From NCBI GenBank assembly GCA_022729705.1, contig DZAX01000004.1:1-64000 (forward strand): a DNA stretch of 64,000 bases, written 5' to 3'. Under the pieces are notes generated by a model. It did no database searches, had not been told where the DNA came from, and worked only from the letters and a program-made list of their open reading frames with translations. This DNA comes from Helicobacter cetorum (lineage in GTDB: Bacteria > Campylobacterota > Campylobacteria > Campylobacterales > UBA6016). The position numbers and the translations under genes are program-made. This document shows, piece by piece, positions 1 through 7,197 of this stretch; position 1 is the first letter of the stretch; each line of letters starts with the position of its first letter.

Positions 1-7
1 ATGAGTT

Positions 8-130
8 TTATGCTATTGCTTTGAATGGAATGGTACAACGTGGTGAAACTTGACATTTTTGCTCAATAATAATATCTTTGTTCTCTATGATTTCAGTTAA
101 GGATTCTATTGTTATTACTTCTTGTTTCAT
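8..130 (-). CDS. Short ORF, probably truncated by an IS remnant
   Basis: This is a 40-codon reading frame beginning MKQEVITIESLTEIIENKDI. A TATAAT box (138-143) lies 7 bases upstream of its ATG, so the message could be leaderless. Its last third runs through the IS-like segment at 24-55, which suggests that the original 3' end was replaced by insertion debris. I do not recognise the N-terminal part. It may be a real truncated gene or a chance frame. Confidence 0.25.
   Translation of the reverse strand: MKQEVITIESLTEIIENKDIIIEQKCQVSPRCTIPFKAIA
24..55. mobile_element. Terminal remnant of an insertion sequence
   Basis: These 32 bases match 33137-33168 with two mismatches. Both copies read through ATGGTACAACGTGGT into AAACTTGACA, and the copy at 33137 follows coding debris of an IS481-like transposase. 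The shared block is probably the last codons plus terminal repeat of one IS family. No intact transposase accompanies it here; the rest may lie beyond the window edge. Confidence 0.4.
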
Positions 131-237
131 AGTGCAAATTATACCAGAAAGCCTATAAATAGGGGCTTTAATAGATAACTTAATTTTGAAATTAGAGGAA
201 TTTATTTGGTTTTTTGGATGGGGTTTACTTGGGGGGG

Positions 238-348
238 TTACATATTATTTGCACTTGCAATATCATTTATCGTTTTATCCCCTTTTAAAACTTCTAGAAC
301 AATTTTAGTTTTAAATTCTGTACTATATGTGGTTCTTTTTTTACTCAT
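238..348 (-). pseudogene. IS3-family OrfA transposase remnant
   Basis: From the ATG at 348 the frame reads MSKKRTTYSTEFKTKIVLEV and continues through LKGDKTINDIASANNM before a stop. This is the helix-turn-helix start of IS3-family OrfA proteins. Downstream codons in another frame (P-K-N-Q-I-N after a run of seven C on the minus strand) still resemble the family, so a frameshift at the homopolymer is likely. The rest of OrfA and all of OrfB are missing. It is a decayed fragment. Confidence 0.6.
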
Positions 349-429
349 TTTTTACCCCTCTTTTGTATAATCAAATTTTACTCACAAGGAATAAGACTTT
401 CTAAAAAATTGTTTGTTTTTCTTGGGGGA

Positions 430-1017
430 TTATAATTTTGCAGCCCTAACAAAACACGCTATTTTCTCTCTATCTTTTACGCCCCTAGAGCTCTCCACTC
501 CGCTGGATACGTCTACGCCGTAAAAGCCGAGGTTTTTTAGTTCGCTTATGTTGTCGGCGTTTAGACCTCCGGCTAGGATGATTTTTGAGTTGTCTTGGTT
601 TTCAAACCACTCAAGATTTAGCCTCTTCGCCTCTCCGCCATAGCTCTCTACAAAACTATCCACAAGCCTGTATTCATCGCCGTAAAGCCCTATGTCGTCT
701 TGCTTGGCGGCTCTTACGACTTTGATATGTCTTGTCTTTAGCGTCTCATAAAAAGTAGGGCTCGCTTCAAAATGTATTTGAGCCAAGCTAACGCCGCAAA
801 AAGAGCATATTTCGTCCACCTTTGCCGCCTCTTCGTTTACAAATAGCCCGACTCGCTCCACAAAAGGTGGAAGCTTTGAGAGCAGCGCTTTGGCTTCGTG
901 CGGCGTAATATATCTTGGCGACTTCTCATAAAAGACAAAGCCTAGCGCGTCCGCCCCCGCATCTATCGCGGCGTAAGCGTCATCCAGCTTTGTGATTCCG
1001 CAGATTTTTACCCTCAT
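430..1017 (-). CDS. trpF: Phosphoribosylanthranilate isomerase
   Basis: TrpF converts N-(5-phosphoribosyl)anthranilate to the carboxyphenylamino-deoxyribulose phosphate, the third step of tryptophan synthesis in the cytoplasm. The 195-residue protein has normal family length. It opens with VKICGIT, which holds the catalytic cysteine (Cys6). It keeps the LVDSFVESYGG segment, probably carrying the acid residue, and the C-terminal phosphate loop VDVSSGVE near 168-175. The start ATG overlaps the stop of rpe by four bases (ATGA), so the two are translationally coupled. No other trp gene is nearby. Confidence 0.95.
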   Translation of the reverse strand: MRVKICGITKLDDAYAAIDAGADALGFVFYEKSPRYITPHEAKALLSKLPPFVERVGLFVNEEAAKVDEICSFCGVSLAQIHFEASPTFYETLKTRHIKVVRAAKQDDIGLYGDEYRLVDSFVESYGGEAKRLNLEWFENQDNSKIILAGGLNADNISELKNLGFYGVDVSSGVESSRGVKDREKIACFVRAAKL

Positions 1018-1652
1018 CTGAGAGAGTCTATCGCTTTTTTATAATCAGCCTGACCAAATACATAGCTTCCCGCTACGAGCACGTCGGCTCCCGCGTCTTT
1101 GAGTAGCGGGGCGTTTTTGTCGTTTACGCCGCCGTCTACTTGCACGAGAGTTTTTAAGCCTCTACGCAAAATTTCGTTTTTGAGGCTTTCCACTTTTCGC
1201 AGTACGCTCTCTATAAATTTTTGTCCGCCAAAGCCAGGATTTACGCTCATGACAAGCACCATATCCACATCGTCTAGCAGATATTCGAGCGTTTTTTCGT
1301 TTGTATGCGGGTTTAGTACGACGCCTGGTTTGATTCCAAGAGCTCTTATCTTTTGTGCTAGTCTATGTGCGTGCTTCTCCTCTTCGATATGAAACGTGAT
1401 GAATTCGGGCTTTAATGGCGCAAACAAATCTACAAAAAAACTATTATTTTCCACCATCAGATGCACATCCAAAGGCTTTGTAGCCGCTTTTGCGACCGCT
1501 TCGACGACTACGGGTCCGATTGTGAGATTTGGCACAAAATGACCGTCCATCACGTCCACATGCACAAAGTCGCATCCGGCGTCGCATATCGCCTTAACAT
1601 CCCTTGAAAGATTGCCAAAATCGGCGGATAGAATACTTGGAGCTATTAGCAT
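1014..1652 (-). CDS. rpe: Ribulose-phosphate 3-epimerase
   Basis: Rpe interconverts D-ribulose 5-phosphate and D-xylulose 5-phosphate in the pentose phosphate pathway. The 212-residue TIM barrel carries the family signatures SILSADFGNL at the N-terminus, HVDVMDGHFVPNLTIGP with metal-binding His and Asp, MSVNPGFGGQKF and VDGGVN. Length is normal. It is the first gene of a two-gene minus-strand unit with trpF. The gap upstream, toward the divergent rpmB, is filled by palindromic repeats. Confidence 0.96.
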   Translation of the reverse strand: MLIAPSILSADFGNLSRDVKAICDAGCDFVHVDVMDGHFVPNLTIGPVVVEAVAKAATKPLDVHLMVENNSFFVDLFAPLKPEFITFHIEEEKHAHRLAQKIRALGIKPGVVLNPHTNEKTLEYLLDDVDMVLVMSVNPGFGGQKFIESVLRKVESLKNEILRRGLKTLVQVDGGVNDKNAPLLKDAGADVLVAGSYVFGQADYKKAIDSLR

Positions 1653-1683
1653 TATGCTGTACCTTTTATATTTTATTAATTAC

Positions 1684-1760
1684 GCCTCGACGAACAAAGT
1701 CCGTCGAGGCTACGCTGAGCGCTGAGCTACTAAAGCTAGCCGTCGTGGACGGCAGAGTTT
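1684..1760. repeat. Composite hairpin repeat, minus orientation
   Basis: The first hairpin has perfect 9-base arms GCCTCGACG (1684-1692) and CGTCGAGGC (1702-1710) around the loop AACAAAGTC. It is followed by a TACGCTGAGCGCTGAGCTAC spacer, then CTAAAGCTAG and a second hairpin CCGTC-GTG-GACGG. The constant pieces (CAAAG loop, CTAAAGCTA flank) recur at 6930, 15298, 17541 and elsewhere with different stem sequences. It lies between the divergent rpe and rpmB. Confidence 0.7.
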
Positions 1761-1782
1761 GGCACTTTTAGCTTTTTAAAAA

Positions 1783-1843
1783 GCGACTAGTCGCGCGAGC
1801 CGTCTGCTGAAGACCTCATTTTGGGCTTTGCCCGAAATGTGAG
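1783..1843. repeat. Class II hairpin repeat
   Basis: Two hairpins stand in order. GCGAC-TA-GTCGC is at 1783-1794. A CTCATTTTGGGC arm then pairs with GCCCGAAATGTGAG around a TTT loop at about 1815-1843. The same arrangement, with a GAAGACC-like linker, occurs at 13976-14032 and 21420-21481, and the second hairpin alone recurs at 48097-48118. Confidence 0.65.
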
Positions 1844-1927
1844 AATTAATTAGTCGGTGAAATTATATTTTAAGCCGTGTTAAAGTAAAATTCGCCAAAA
1901 ATTTATTAAAATTTAAAGGTTTTTAAG

Positions 1928-2116
1928 ATGGCAAGAAGATGTATGGTAACAGGCAAAGGCGTTCTAGCCGGCAATAACGTTAGTCACGCTAACAACAAAA
2001 ATAAAAGAAGATTTCTTCCAAATATCAGAACGGTAAGAATCCAACTAGAAGACGGAACAACAAGAAAAATCAAAGTAGCCGCTTCAACTCTTAGAACAAT
2101 GAAAAAAGGCGCTTAA
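1928..2116 (+). CDS. rpmB: 50S ribosomal protein L28
   Basis: L28 is a small basic protein of the large ribosomal subunit. The 62-residue product begins [20 protein letters not shown] and continues with the typical basic [17 protein letters not shown] stretch. Length and composition fit. An AAAGG motif lies upstream of the ATG. The stop codon lies inside a perfect inverted repeat that probably ends transcription. The gene stands alone between repeats and a toxin-antitoxin pair. Confidence 0.97.
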   Translation: MARRCMVTGKGVLAGNNVSHANNKNKRRFLPNIRTVRIQLEDGTTRKIKVAASTLRTMKKGA

Positions 2117-2128
2117 TCTCTTAAGCGC
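2109..2128 (+). terminator. Hairpin at the rpmB stop codon
   Basis: Arms GCGCTTAA (2109-2116) and TTAAGCGC (2121-2128) pair perfectly around TCTC. The left arm includes the rpmB stop codon. The downstream tract is pyrimidine-rich (CTTCCTCCTTAC) rather than a clean T run, so termination is likely but not certain. Confidence 0.6.
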
Positions 2129-2197
2129 TTCCTCCTTACTTTATTCTCTTTTTAGTTAAAATCGCACTACAAAATTTTCTTATATTAAGGTTTGAAT

Positions 2198-2422
2198 ATG
2201 CAAGCCACTTTTATTTTGGAACCGGGCGAGATAAACGCTTCGTTTATAGATAAGCTAAAAGTAATGTTTGGCGACAAAAAAATAGAGCTAAACGTGCAAG
2301 AAGCCGATGATACAAAATATCTAACTAAATCCACAGCCAACGAAATAAGACTTCTAAACGCTATCTCAAATATACAATCAGGTAAAAATATAATTGAAGC
2401 GGACGCTAAGCTATTCCAATGA
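2198..2422 (+). CDS. Antitoxin of a YoeB-type pair
   Basis: This 74-residue protein (MQATFILEPGEINASFIDKL onwards) resembles the small antitoxins that accompany Txe/YoeB ribonucleases: an N-terminal beta segment, then ADDTKYLTKSTANEIRLLNAI and a short acidic tail. I chose the ATG at 2198 because AAGG stands 7 bases upstream; a TTG six bases earlier is also in frame. Its stop overlaps the toxin start (ATGA), which couples the two. Such antitoxins usually bind their own promoter and neutralise the toxin. The exact antitoxin family is uncertain. Confidence 0.75.
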   Translation: MQATFILEPGEINASFIDKLKVMFGDKKIELNVQEADDTKYLTKSTANEIRLLNAISNIQSGKNIIEADAKLFQ

Positions 2423-2676
2423 AAAAAGTCCTTTTTGAAGGCTCTGCTTTTGAAGATTTTGGCGAATGGGCTACGAATGACAAAAAAATATACCAAAAGA
2501 TTATAACTCTCATAAAAGATATAGATAGAAGTCCATTTGGCGGACTTGGCAAACCGGAAGCTTTGAAGCATGACCTTGGCGGTTACTGGTCGAGACGAAT
2601 AAACGACGAACATAGGCTTGTGTATAAAATAACGAATGAGAGCATTGTAATCGCCTCGTGCAAGTATCACTATTGA
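2419..2676 (+). CDS. Txe/YoeB family mRNA interferase toxin
   Basis: YoeB toxins cleave mRNA on the ribosome. The 85-residue product has the full family length. It contains PFGGLGKPEALKHDLGGYWS, the RRINDEHRLVYKI block, and ends in KYHY, which supplies the catalytic His-Tyr pair. All residues expected for activity seem present, so the toxin looks intact. It overlaps the antitoxin gene by four bases. The pair sits between rpmB and the radical SAM gene, with no other mobile sequence beside it. Confidence 0.88.
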   Translation: MKKVLFEGSAFEDFGEWATNDKKIYQKIITLIKDIDRSPFGGLGKPEALKHDLGGYWSRRINDEHRLVYKITNESIVIASCKYHY

Positions 2677-2854
2677 GAGTTATGGTGAAAAAAATAAAAA
2701 AATGCTTAGTATCTTGAAGTGGAACAATTAATCAACCGAAACAATACTTCCAATCTATACGGAAGTTTAACCATAAAAAGTTGATTTCAATTTAATAAAC
2801 TTGCAATTTGCAATATTTTTTGCAAATATTTTCTATTTTGCCTAAAATTTGCAA

Positions 2855-4054
2855 ATGATTTTAGAAGAAAAACTAGAGATATTATCGGATGCTGCAAAAT
2901 ATGACTCCTCATGCTCCTCGTCAGGTTCTGATAGGGCTAGCGTAAAGGGCGGAATTGGCTCTTGCTCGCTTGGCGGGATATGTCACACTTTTACAAGCGA
3001 CGGCAGATGTGTAAGCTTGCTAAAAGTGCTTTTGACTAACCACTGCATACTAGATTGTGCGTATTGCAAAAATCGTGTTTCAAACGACGTAAAAAGAGCC
3101 GCTTTTACGCCCGAAGAGTTAGCCAAACTAACAATAGAGTTTTATAGACGTAACTTTATAGAGGGGCTTTTTTTAAGTTCTGGCGTCGTCAAAAGTGCCG
3201 ACCATACGATGGAGTTGATGATTCGATGCGCAAAAATTCTTAGGCATACATATAGGTTTGGCGGATATATACACATCAAGCTCATTCCGGGAGCCTCGGA
3301 CGAACTCGTAAGAGAGATTAGCTCATTAGCGGATAGAGTCAGCTCAAATATCGAACTGCCAAGCGAAGAGAGCCTAAAGCTTTTAGCGCCGCAAAAAAGC
3401 AGACAAAGCGTGCTAGAACCTCTCAAAATCGCAAAAGAGGCAAATATCTCTATGTCTACGCAGATGATAGTTGGTGCGTCGCCTGAAAGCGATTTTGATA
3501 TTATACGCCTTAGTGAGAGCCTATACAAAAATAGATACCTAAAAAGGGTCTACTACTCTGCATATATCCCCGTCAACTTCGATAAAAGACTGCCCGTGCC
3601 AACAGATTTTAAACCCCCGCTTCTTAGAGAGCATAGGCTTTATCAGGCTGATTGGCTTTTGCGCTTTTATAAGTTTAGAGCCGATGAGATACTTTGCGCC
3701 AAAGAGCCATTTTTGGACGAGCGGCTTGACCCAAAATCGATATGGGCTCTAAAAAATATACATCTTTTTCCAATAGATATTAACAAGGCTAGCTATGAGG
3801 AGCTTATCCGTATCCCAGGGCTTGGGCTTATCGGCACCAAAAAAATCATAGAGGCTAGAAAATATAAAAAGCTTGGACTAGATGAACTCAAAACACTCAA
3901 AATTTCAATTAAAAAAAGCAGATTTTTTATTACGGCAAAGGGGTATTTTCCGACTGAGGCGCCAAAAGAGCGGGCATATCTAGCACTTGCAAACGCCGAG
4001 GCAAAAACAAGTTTTATAAATCTATTTTCAATAAACGGGGAGGTCGCGGTATGA
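2855..4054 (+). CDS. Putative DNA modification/repair radical SAM protein
   Basis: The protein has a radical SAM cluster motif CILDCAYC (CxxxCxxC), preceded by a cysteine-rich segment (SCSLGGICHTFTSDGRCVSL), and a C-terminal helix-hairpin-helix IPGLGLIGTKKIIEARKY typical of DNA binding. This combination defines the family always paired with a UDG-like partner (TIGR03916-type), and that partner follows with a four-base overlap. The chemistry is unknown. I took the ATG at 2855; a TTG at 2849 is the alternative, and neither has a clear ribosome-binding site. Product about 399 residues. Confidence 0.88.
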   Translation: MILEEKLEILSDAAKYDSSCSSSGSDRASVKGGIGSCSLGGICHTFTSDGRCVSLLKVLLTNHCILDCAYCKNRVSNDVKRAAFTPEELAKLTIEFYRRNFIEGLFLSSGVVKSADHTMELMIRCAKILRHTYRFGGYIHIKLIPGASDELVREISSLADRVSSNIELPSEESLKLLAPQKSRQSVLEPLKIAKEANISMSTQMIVGASPESDFDIIRLSESLYKNRYLKRVYYSAYIPVNFDKRLPVPTDFKPPLLREHRLYQADWLLRFYKFRADEILCAKEPFLDERLDPKSIWALKNIHLFPIDINKASYEELIRIPGLGLIGTKKIIEARKYKKLGLDELKTLKISIKKSRFFITAKGYFPTEAPKERAYLALANAEAKTSFINLFSINGEVAV

Positions 4055-4734
4055 TAAGGGCTGTATTTAACGGGAGTTTTGACTCTTTATTGTGTTTGGC
4101 TGATTTTTTGTATGAGAGTAAGCTTGATTTTGACGAAGTCTTTGACGCAGAAGATAGGGCGTCGCTTTTTAGCGAAAATATTTACGCAGATAGAAGCGCT
4201 ATATGCACACTCCACAAACTAAACGTCGAGAGGTTAAAAAAAGTATTTTTGGCAAACGACAAAGAGGTCTATAAACTCATAGTCAAATACTACTTTGAAG
4301 TAATGGACGGGGTGCTTACGATGGAGACAAACGCAAAGATGAGAGAGCTTGAGCAGATGATAGACAAAGAGACGCATAAATACAAAGGGTTTATCCGATT
4401 TGAGATGACGGAGATTGGATTTTTTGCCCGTATCGCTCCAAAACACGATATTTTACCGCTATTGGCTCCGCATTTTTGGGGGAGATTTGGCGATGATAGG
4501 GTGATATTTGATGAAAAAAGAGGTCTGGCGGCGGTTATGAGTAGGAGCGGGTATAGGCTTGTGTCCGCAAGTGTGGGCAGGTTTGAAAAACATCGGAGCG
4601 AAAAGGAGTTTGAGGCGTTATGGAGAAAGTTTTTTGAGAGCGTAAGCATTAAAGAGCGAGAAAACAAAAGAGCTCAGCAGGGTTTTGCACCGCTTCGATA
4701 TAGGGAGTATATGGGCGAGTTTGCAGAGGTCTAA
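4051..4734 (+). CDS. DUF4130 / UDG-like DNA metabolism protein
   Basis: This 227-residue protein is the partner of the radical SAM gene upstream (TIGR03915-type, DUF4130). Recognisable features are the VFNGSFDSLL opening, the PHFWGRFGDD segment and DEKRGLAAV. The family is distantly related to uracil-DNA glycosylases and is thought to act on DNA together with the radical SAM enzyme; the substrate is not established. ATG overlaps the preceding stop (ATGA). It was placed here from motifs and partnership, not from a catalytic residue I can name. Confidence 0.85.
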   Translation: MIRAVFNGSFDSLLCLADFLYESKLDFDEVFDAEDRASLFSENIYADRSAICTLHKLNVERLKKVFLANDKEVYKLIVKYYFEVMDGVLTMETNAKMRELEQMIDKETHKYKGFIRFEMTEIGFFARIAPKHDILPLLAPHFWGRFGDDRVIFDEKRGLAAVMSRSGYRLVSASVGRFEKHRSEKEFEALWRKFFESVSIKERENKRAQQGFAPLRYREYMGEFAEV

Positions 4735-4786
4735 TATAGCCGCAAAGTCAAAAAAGGGTAAAATCGTTCAAAAAAAGAGCAAAGTT

Positions 4787-5437
4787 TTGAATATCGCCAA
4801 TATCTCATATCTTAATCTTCTACCGTTTCGATTTTTCCTCAAAAAAAAGCAAAAAACTTTTTCCCAAAAGTTACAAAGCGAAAAAATAGGCTCATACCCG
4901 TCAAAAATAAACGAACTATTTAAAAAAAAAGCGGTTGAAGCGGCTTTTATATCCTCCATTGAAAGCGTGCGTAAAAATAGAACCTCAAGCGGCATCGTCG
5001 CAAAAAAAGCGGTAAAAAGCGTGATTATAAGGCTAGGCTCGCAAAAAAACGACTCCGAATCCGCGACTTCAAACGCTCTCGCAAAAACTCTTGGGCTACA
5101 AGGAGAGGTGTTTATAGGCGATAAAGCGCTTTTAAAATATCTCGAAAATCCATCAGAGTATATAGACTTAGCCGAGATGTGGCAAAAAAAAACAGGTTTG
5201 CCTTTTGTGTTTGGCAGGTTTTGTTTTAATAAAAACGGAGCGTATTACAAAAAAATAGCGCATGAGTTTAGCCGCTGCAAACTCAAAACGCCGCAATATC
5301 TGCTAGAGCGCGAGTCCAAGCAAAAAGGCTTTAGCCAAAAAGACGCAAAAGAGTATCTAAAATTAATCAGCTATCGCATCGGCGTAAAGGAAGAGAGAGG
5401 CTTTAAGCTCTTTATGAAAAAGGTAAAATCATTTTGA
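4787..5437 (+). CDS. mqnA: Chorismate dehydratase of the futalosine pathway
   Basis: MqnA dehydrates chorismate to 3-[(1-carboxyvinyl)oxy]benzoate, the first step of futalosine-dependent menaquinone synthesis. Signatures are NISYLNLLPF at the start, AAFISSIES, and the SATSNALAKTLGL substrate-binding loop. The open frame extends upstream to 4685, but family similarity begins at the TTG at 4787, giving 216 residues; no ATG is available, so the start is uncertain. A second enzyme of the pathway, MqnD, is at 46051. The stop overlaps the next gene's TTG start. Confidence 0.82.
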   Translation: MNIANISYLNLLPFRFFLKKKQKTFSQKLQSEKIGSYPSKINELFKKKAVEAAFISSIESVRKNRTSSGIVAKKAVKSVIIRLGSQKNDSESATSNALAKTLGLQGEVFIGDKALLKYLENPSEYIDLAEMWQKKTGLPFVFGRFCFNKNGAYYKKIAHEFSRCKLKTPQYLLERESKQKGFSQKDAKEYLKLISYRIGVKEERGFKLFMKKVKSF

Positions 5438-6666
5438 AAAAAGCTTTTTTATCCAGCATTATCGTTACTATAGCCTCCGTCGTTATCTCCATTTTTTTTA
5501 AGACATTGGCGACTTCTCTTTATACAAAAGAGCTCCTCGCCCTATTTTTTAGCGCTGTAGACGTCGTCGGACTCTTTATGCTTTTTTTTATCGGCTTTAG
5601 AGCCTCCATGAGCGTCTCGTACGCAAGAGGCGTAAGCGCGGCGCAGATACTAGCGGTTTTTAGAGTGTTTGTTATCGGCGTTTGTTTCTTTGGTTTTGTA
5701 AGTTCTTTTTTATTTTTGAAGTACACCGGATTTTTTATTGACACAACATATCTTTTTTTACTTTTTGCTTCTTTTGGATTTTATGCGTATTTCTCAAATC
5801 AACTTAGTATGTACAGGCTCTATTTTGATATAAATGCAACTTCTTTATTGGAGCCGCTCGCTTCTCTTGCATGGTTTTGCGCTTTCTATTATATCTTTTT
5901 TACACAATCCATTGACGCTCTATTTTTATCCTCTATAGCTGGAATGTCAAGCGTAAGTCTCTATATCTATTTTCGCAAAAATAGACTCCACAAAGAGCTG
6001 CCGTTTACGTTTTACAAGCTAGACCCAAGTATAAAAATTTTTATTAAAAATTCAATGCTTGGCGGAGCGGAGTTTATCTTTGGTTTATTGATCATCTATT
6101 TTGCTACGCTATTTGTGGGGTATAAGTTTTCATTGGAGCTTTTGGGCGATTTTCAAGTTGTTGTTAAGAGCTTTTTTCTATATTTTATAGCCATATTTGT
6201 ATTTCCAATTGTCAAATTTATACTACCCGAGCTCTCCTCTTTAGTCGCCAAAAAAGATTTTATCGCTATCAAAAAGCTTAATATTTTTGCTTTTAGATAC
6301 TCTCTAGCTTCCGGCGGTGCCCTATTTTTGCTATGCCTATTTTTGTCGACTCCGGTCATATCTTGGCTCTTTGGAAGTGAGTATATATCGGCGGCAAACG
6401 CTTTAACCGCACTATCGGCGGCTGTTTTTTTTGTATGTCTCAACACATATCAAGTGGCGTTGCTAAAATCTCTTGATAAGTTTTTTTTGTCGGCGAGCGT
6501 TAGGGTTTTTGGAAGTTTTTTATTTCTATTTTTTGTGTTTGCTATCTTTTACGCATATCCGACGCTAGAGGGCGTTAGCGTAGCTCTTACGCTTAGCTAC
6601 GCCTCCATGTCGGTCGTCTCTTATTATCTAGTGAAAAAAGAGCTCAAAAGGAGTTTTGAAAATTAA
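5434..6666 (+). CDS. Polysaccharide-type flippase, multi-pass membrane protein
   Basis: The 410-residue product is almost entirely hydrophobic, with about a dozen predicted membrane helices and short charged loops. This matches the MOP superfamily of lipid-linked oligosaccharide flippases (Wzx/MATE-like). It starts with TTG at 5434, overlapping the mqnA stop, so expression is coupled to mqnA. No glycosyltransferase lies beside it, so its substrate cannot be guessed. The 3' end overlaps the convergent DUF465 gene by four bases. Confidence 0.75.
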   Translation: MKKAFLSSIIVTIASVVISIFFKTLATSLYTKELLALFFSAVDVVGLFMLFFIGFRASMSVSYARGVSAAQILAVFRVFVIGVCFFGFVSSFLFLKYTGFFIDTTYLFLLFASFGFYAYFSNQLSMYRLYFDINATSLLEPLASLAWFCAFYYIFFTQSIDALFLSSIAGMSSVSLYIYFRKNRLHKELPFTFYKLDPSIKIFIKNSMLGGAEFIFGLLIIYFATLFVGYKFSLELLGDFQVVVKSFFLYFIAIFVFPIVKFILPELSSLVAKKDFIAIKKLNIFAFRYSLASGGALFLLCLFLSTPVISWLFGSEYISAANALTALSAAVFFVCLNTYQVALLKSLDKFFLSASVRVFGSFLFLFFVFAIFYAYPTLEGVSVALTLSYASMSVVSYYLVKKELKRSFEN

Positions 6667-6881
6667 AGATTGTGCTCTTTTTTGTAAGCCATAATCATAT
6701 TATAGGCTTCATCTTTAAGGTGGAGCTTCTCTTTTTTTAACTTTTCAAGTTCAAACTGCTCAATATGCTGAGCCTCTTTATCTAGTTTAGCGTCTAACTC
6801 ATTATGCTTTTCAAAAATCTTCACAAAGTGTGGATTTTCTACTTTTAGCTTTGATACAATGTCTCTATATTCGTGGAACAT
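6663..6881 (-). CDS. DUF465/YdcH family small coiled-coil protein
   Basis: A 72-residue, highly charged helical protein with the DUF465 pattern: FHEYRDIVSKLKVENPHFVK, then an EHNELDAKLDK-like turn and KLKKEKLHLKDEAYNMI. Members are short antiparallel helical hairpins of unknown function, common in proteobacteria. It is convergent with the flippase gene and followed upstream by a repeat-rich gap. AT-rich sequence precedes the ATG. Confidence 0.85.
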   Translation of the reverse strand: MFHEYRDIVSKLKVENPHFVKIFEKHNELDAKLDKEAQHIEQFELEKLKKEKLHLKDEAYNMIMAYKKEHNL

Positions 6882-6929
6882 AAATACTCTCCCGTTTAAA
6901 TTTTACTTAAGAACTGATGTTACGCATTC

Positions 6930-7010
6930 TAAATAAACAAAGCTTATTTAAAACGGCAAAGACGCGAGCATCCTTTGAGAATCCCCTGAAGCTACCCGCA
7001 TAAATGCGGG
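6930..7010. repeat. Composite hairpin repeat in the 6882-7197 gap
   Basis: The gap between the DUF465 gene and glmU holds a minus-orientation copy. A GATGTTACGCAT terminus leads to arms TAAATAA (6930-6936) and TTATTTA (6944-6950) around ACAAAGC. A degenerate middle module GGCAAAGACGCGAGCATCC follows, then CCCTGAAGCTA and a perfect CCCGCAT-AA-ATGCGGG is at 6995-7010. I saw no gene in the remaining 7011-7197. Confidence 0.7.
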
Positions 7011-7197
7011 AGAATATTTGAATTTAGCGCTTTTTTTGCAAAAGTGCGTAAGGTCAGTTAGGAATATTCTACAAAAAAGGCGCTTAAGCCCTACGACTAT
7101 AAGGGGCGGGATAAGTGGATTGCGCTCGCAAGACGCATAAGGCGAACATCTAGGAGGTTTTCAACAAAGGGTTGTTTGATTCTTCCTCTTTTTTCCG

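Noticed and set aside
4685-4786. Upstream extension of mqnA
   Set aside because: Similarity to MqnA begins at NISYLNLLPF. The extra 34 residues are basic and unlike the family, and part of them overlaps the previous gene.
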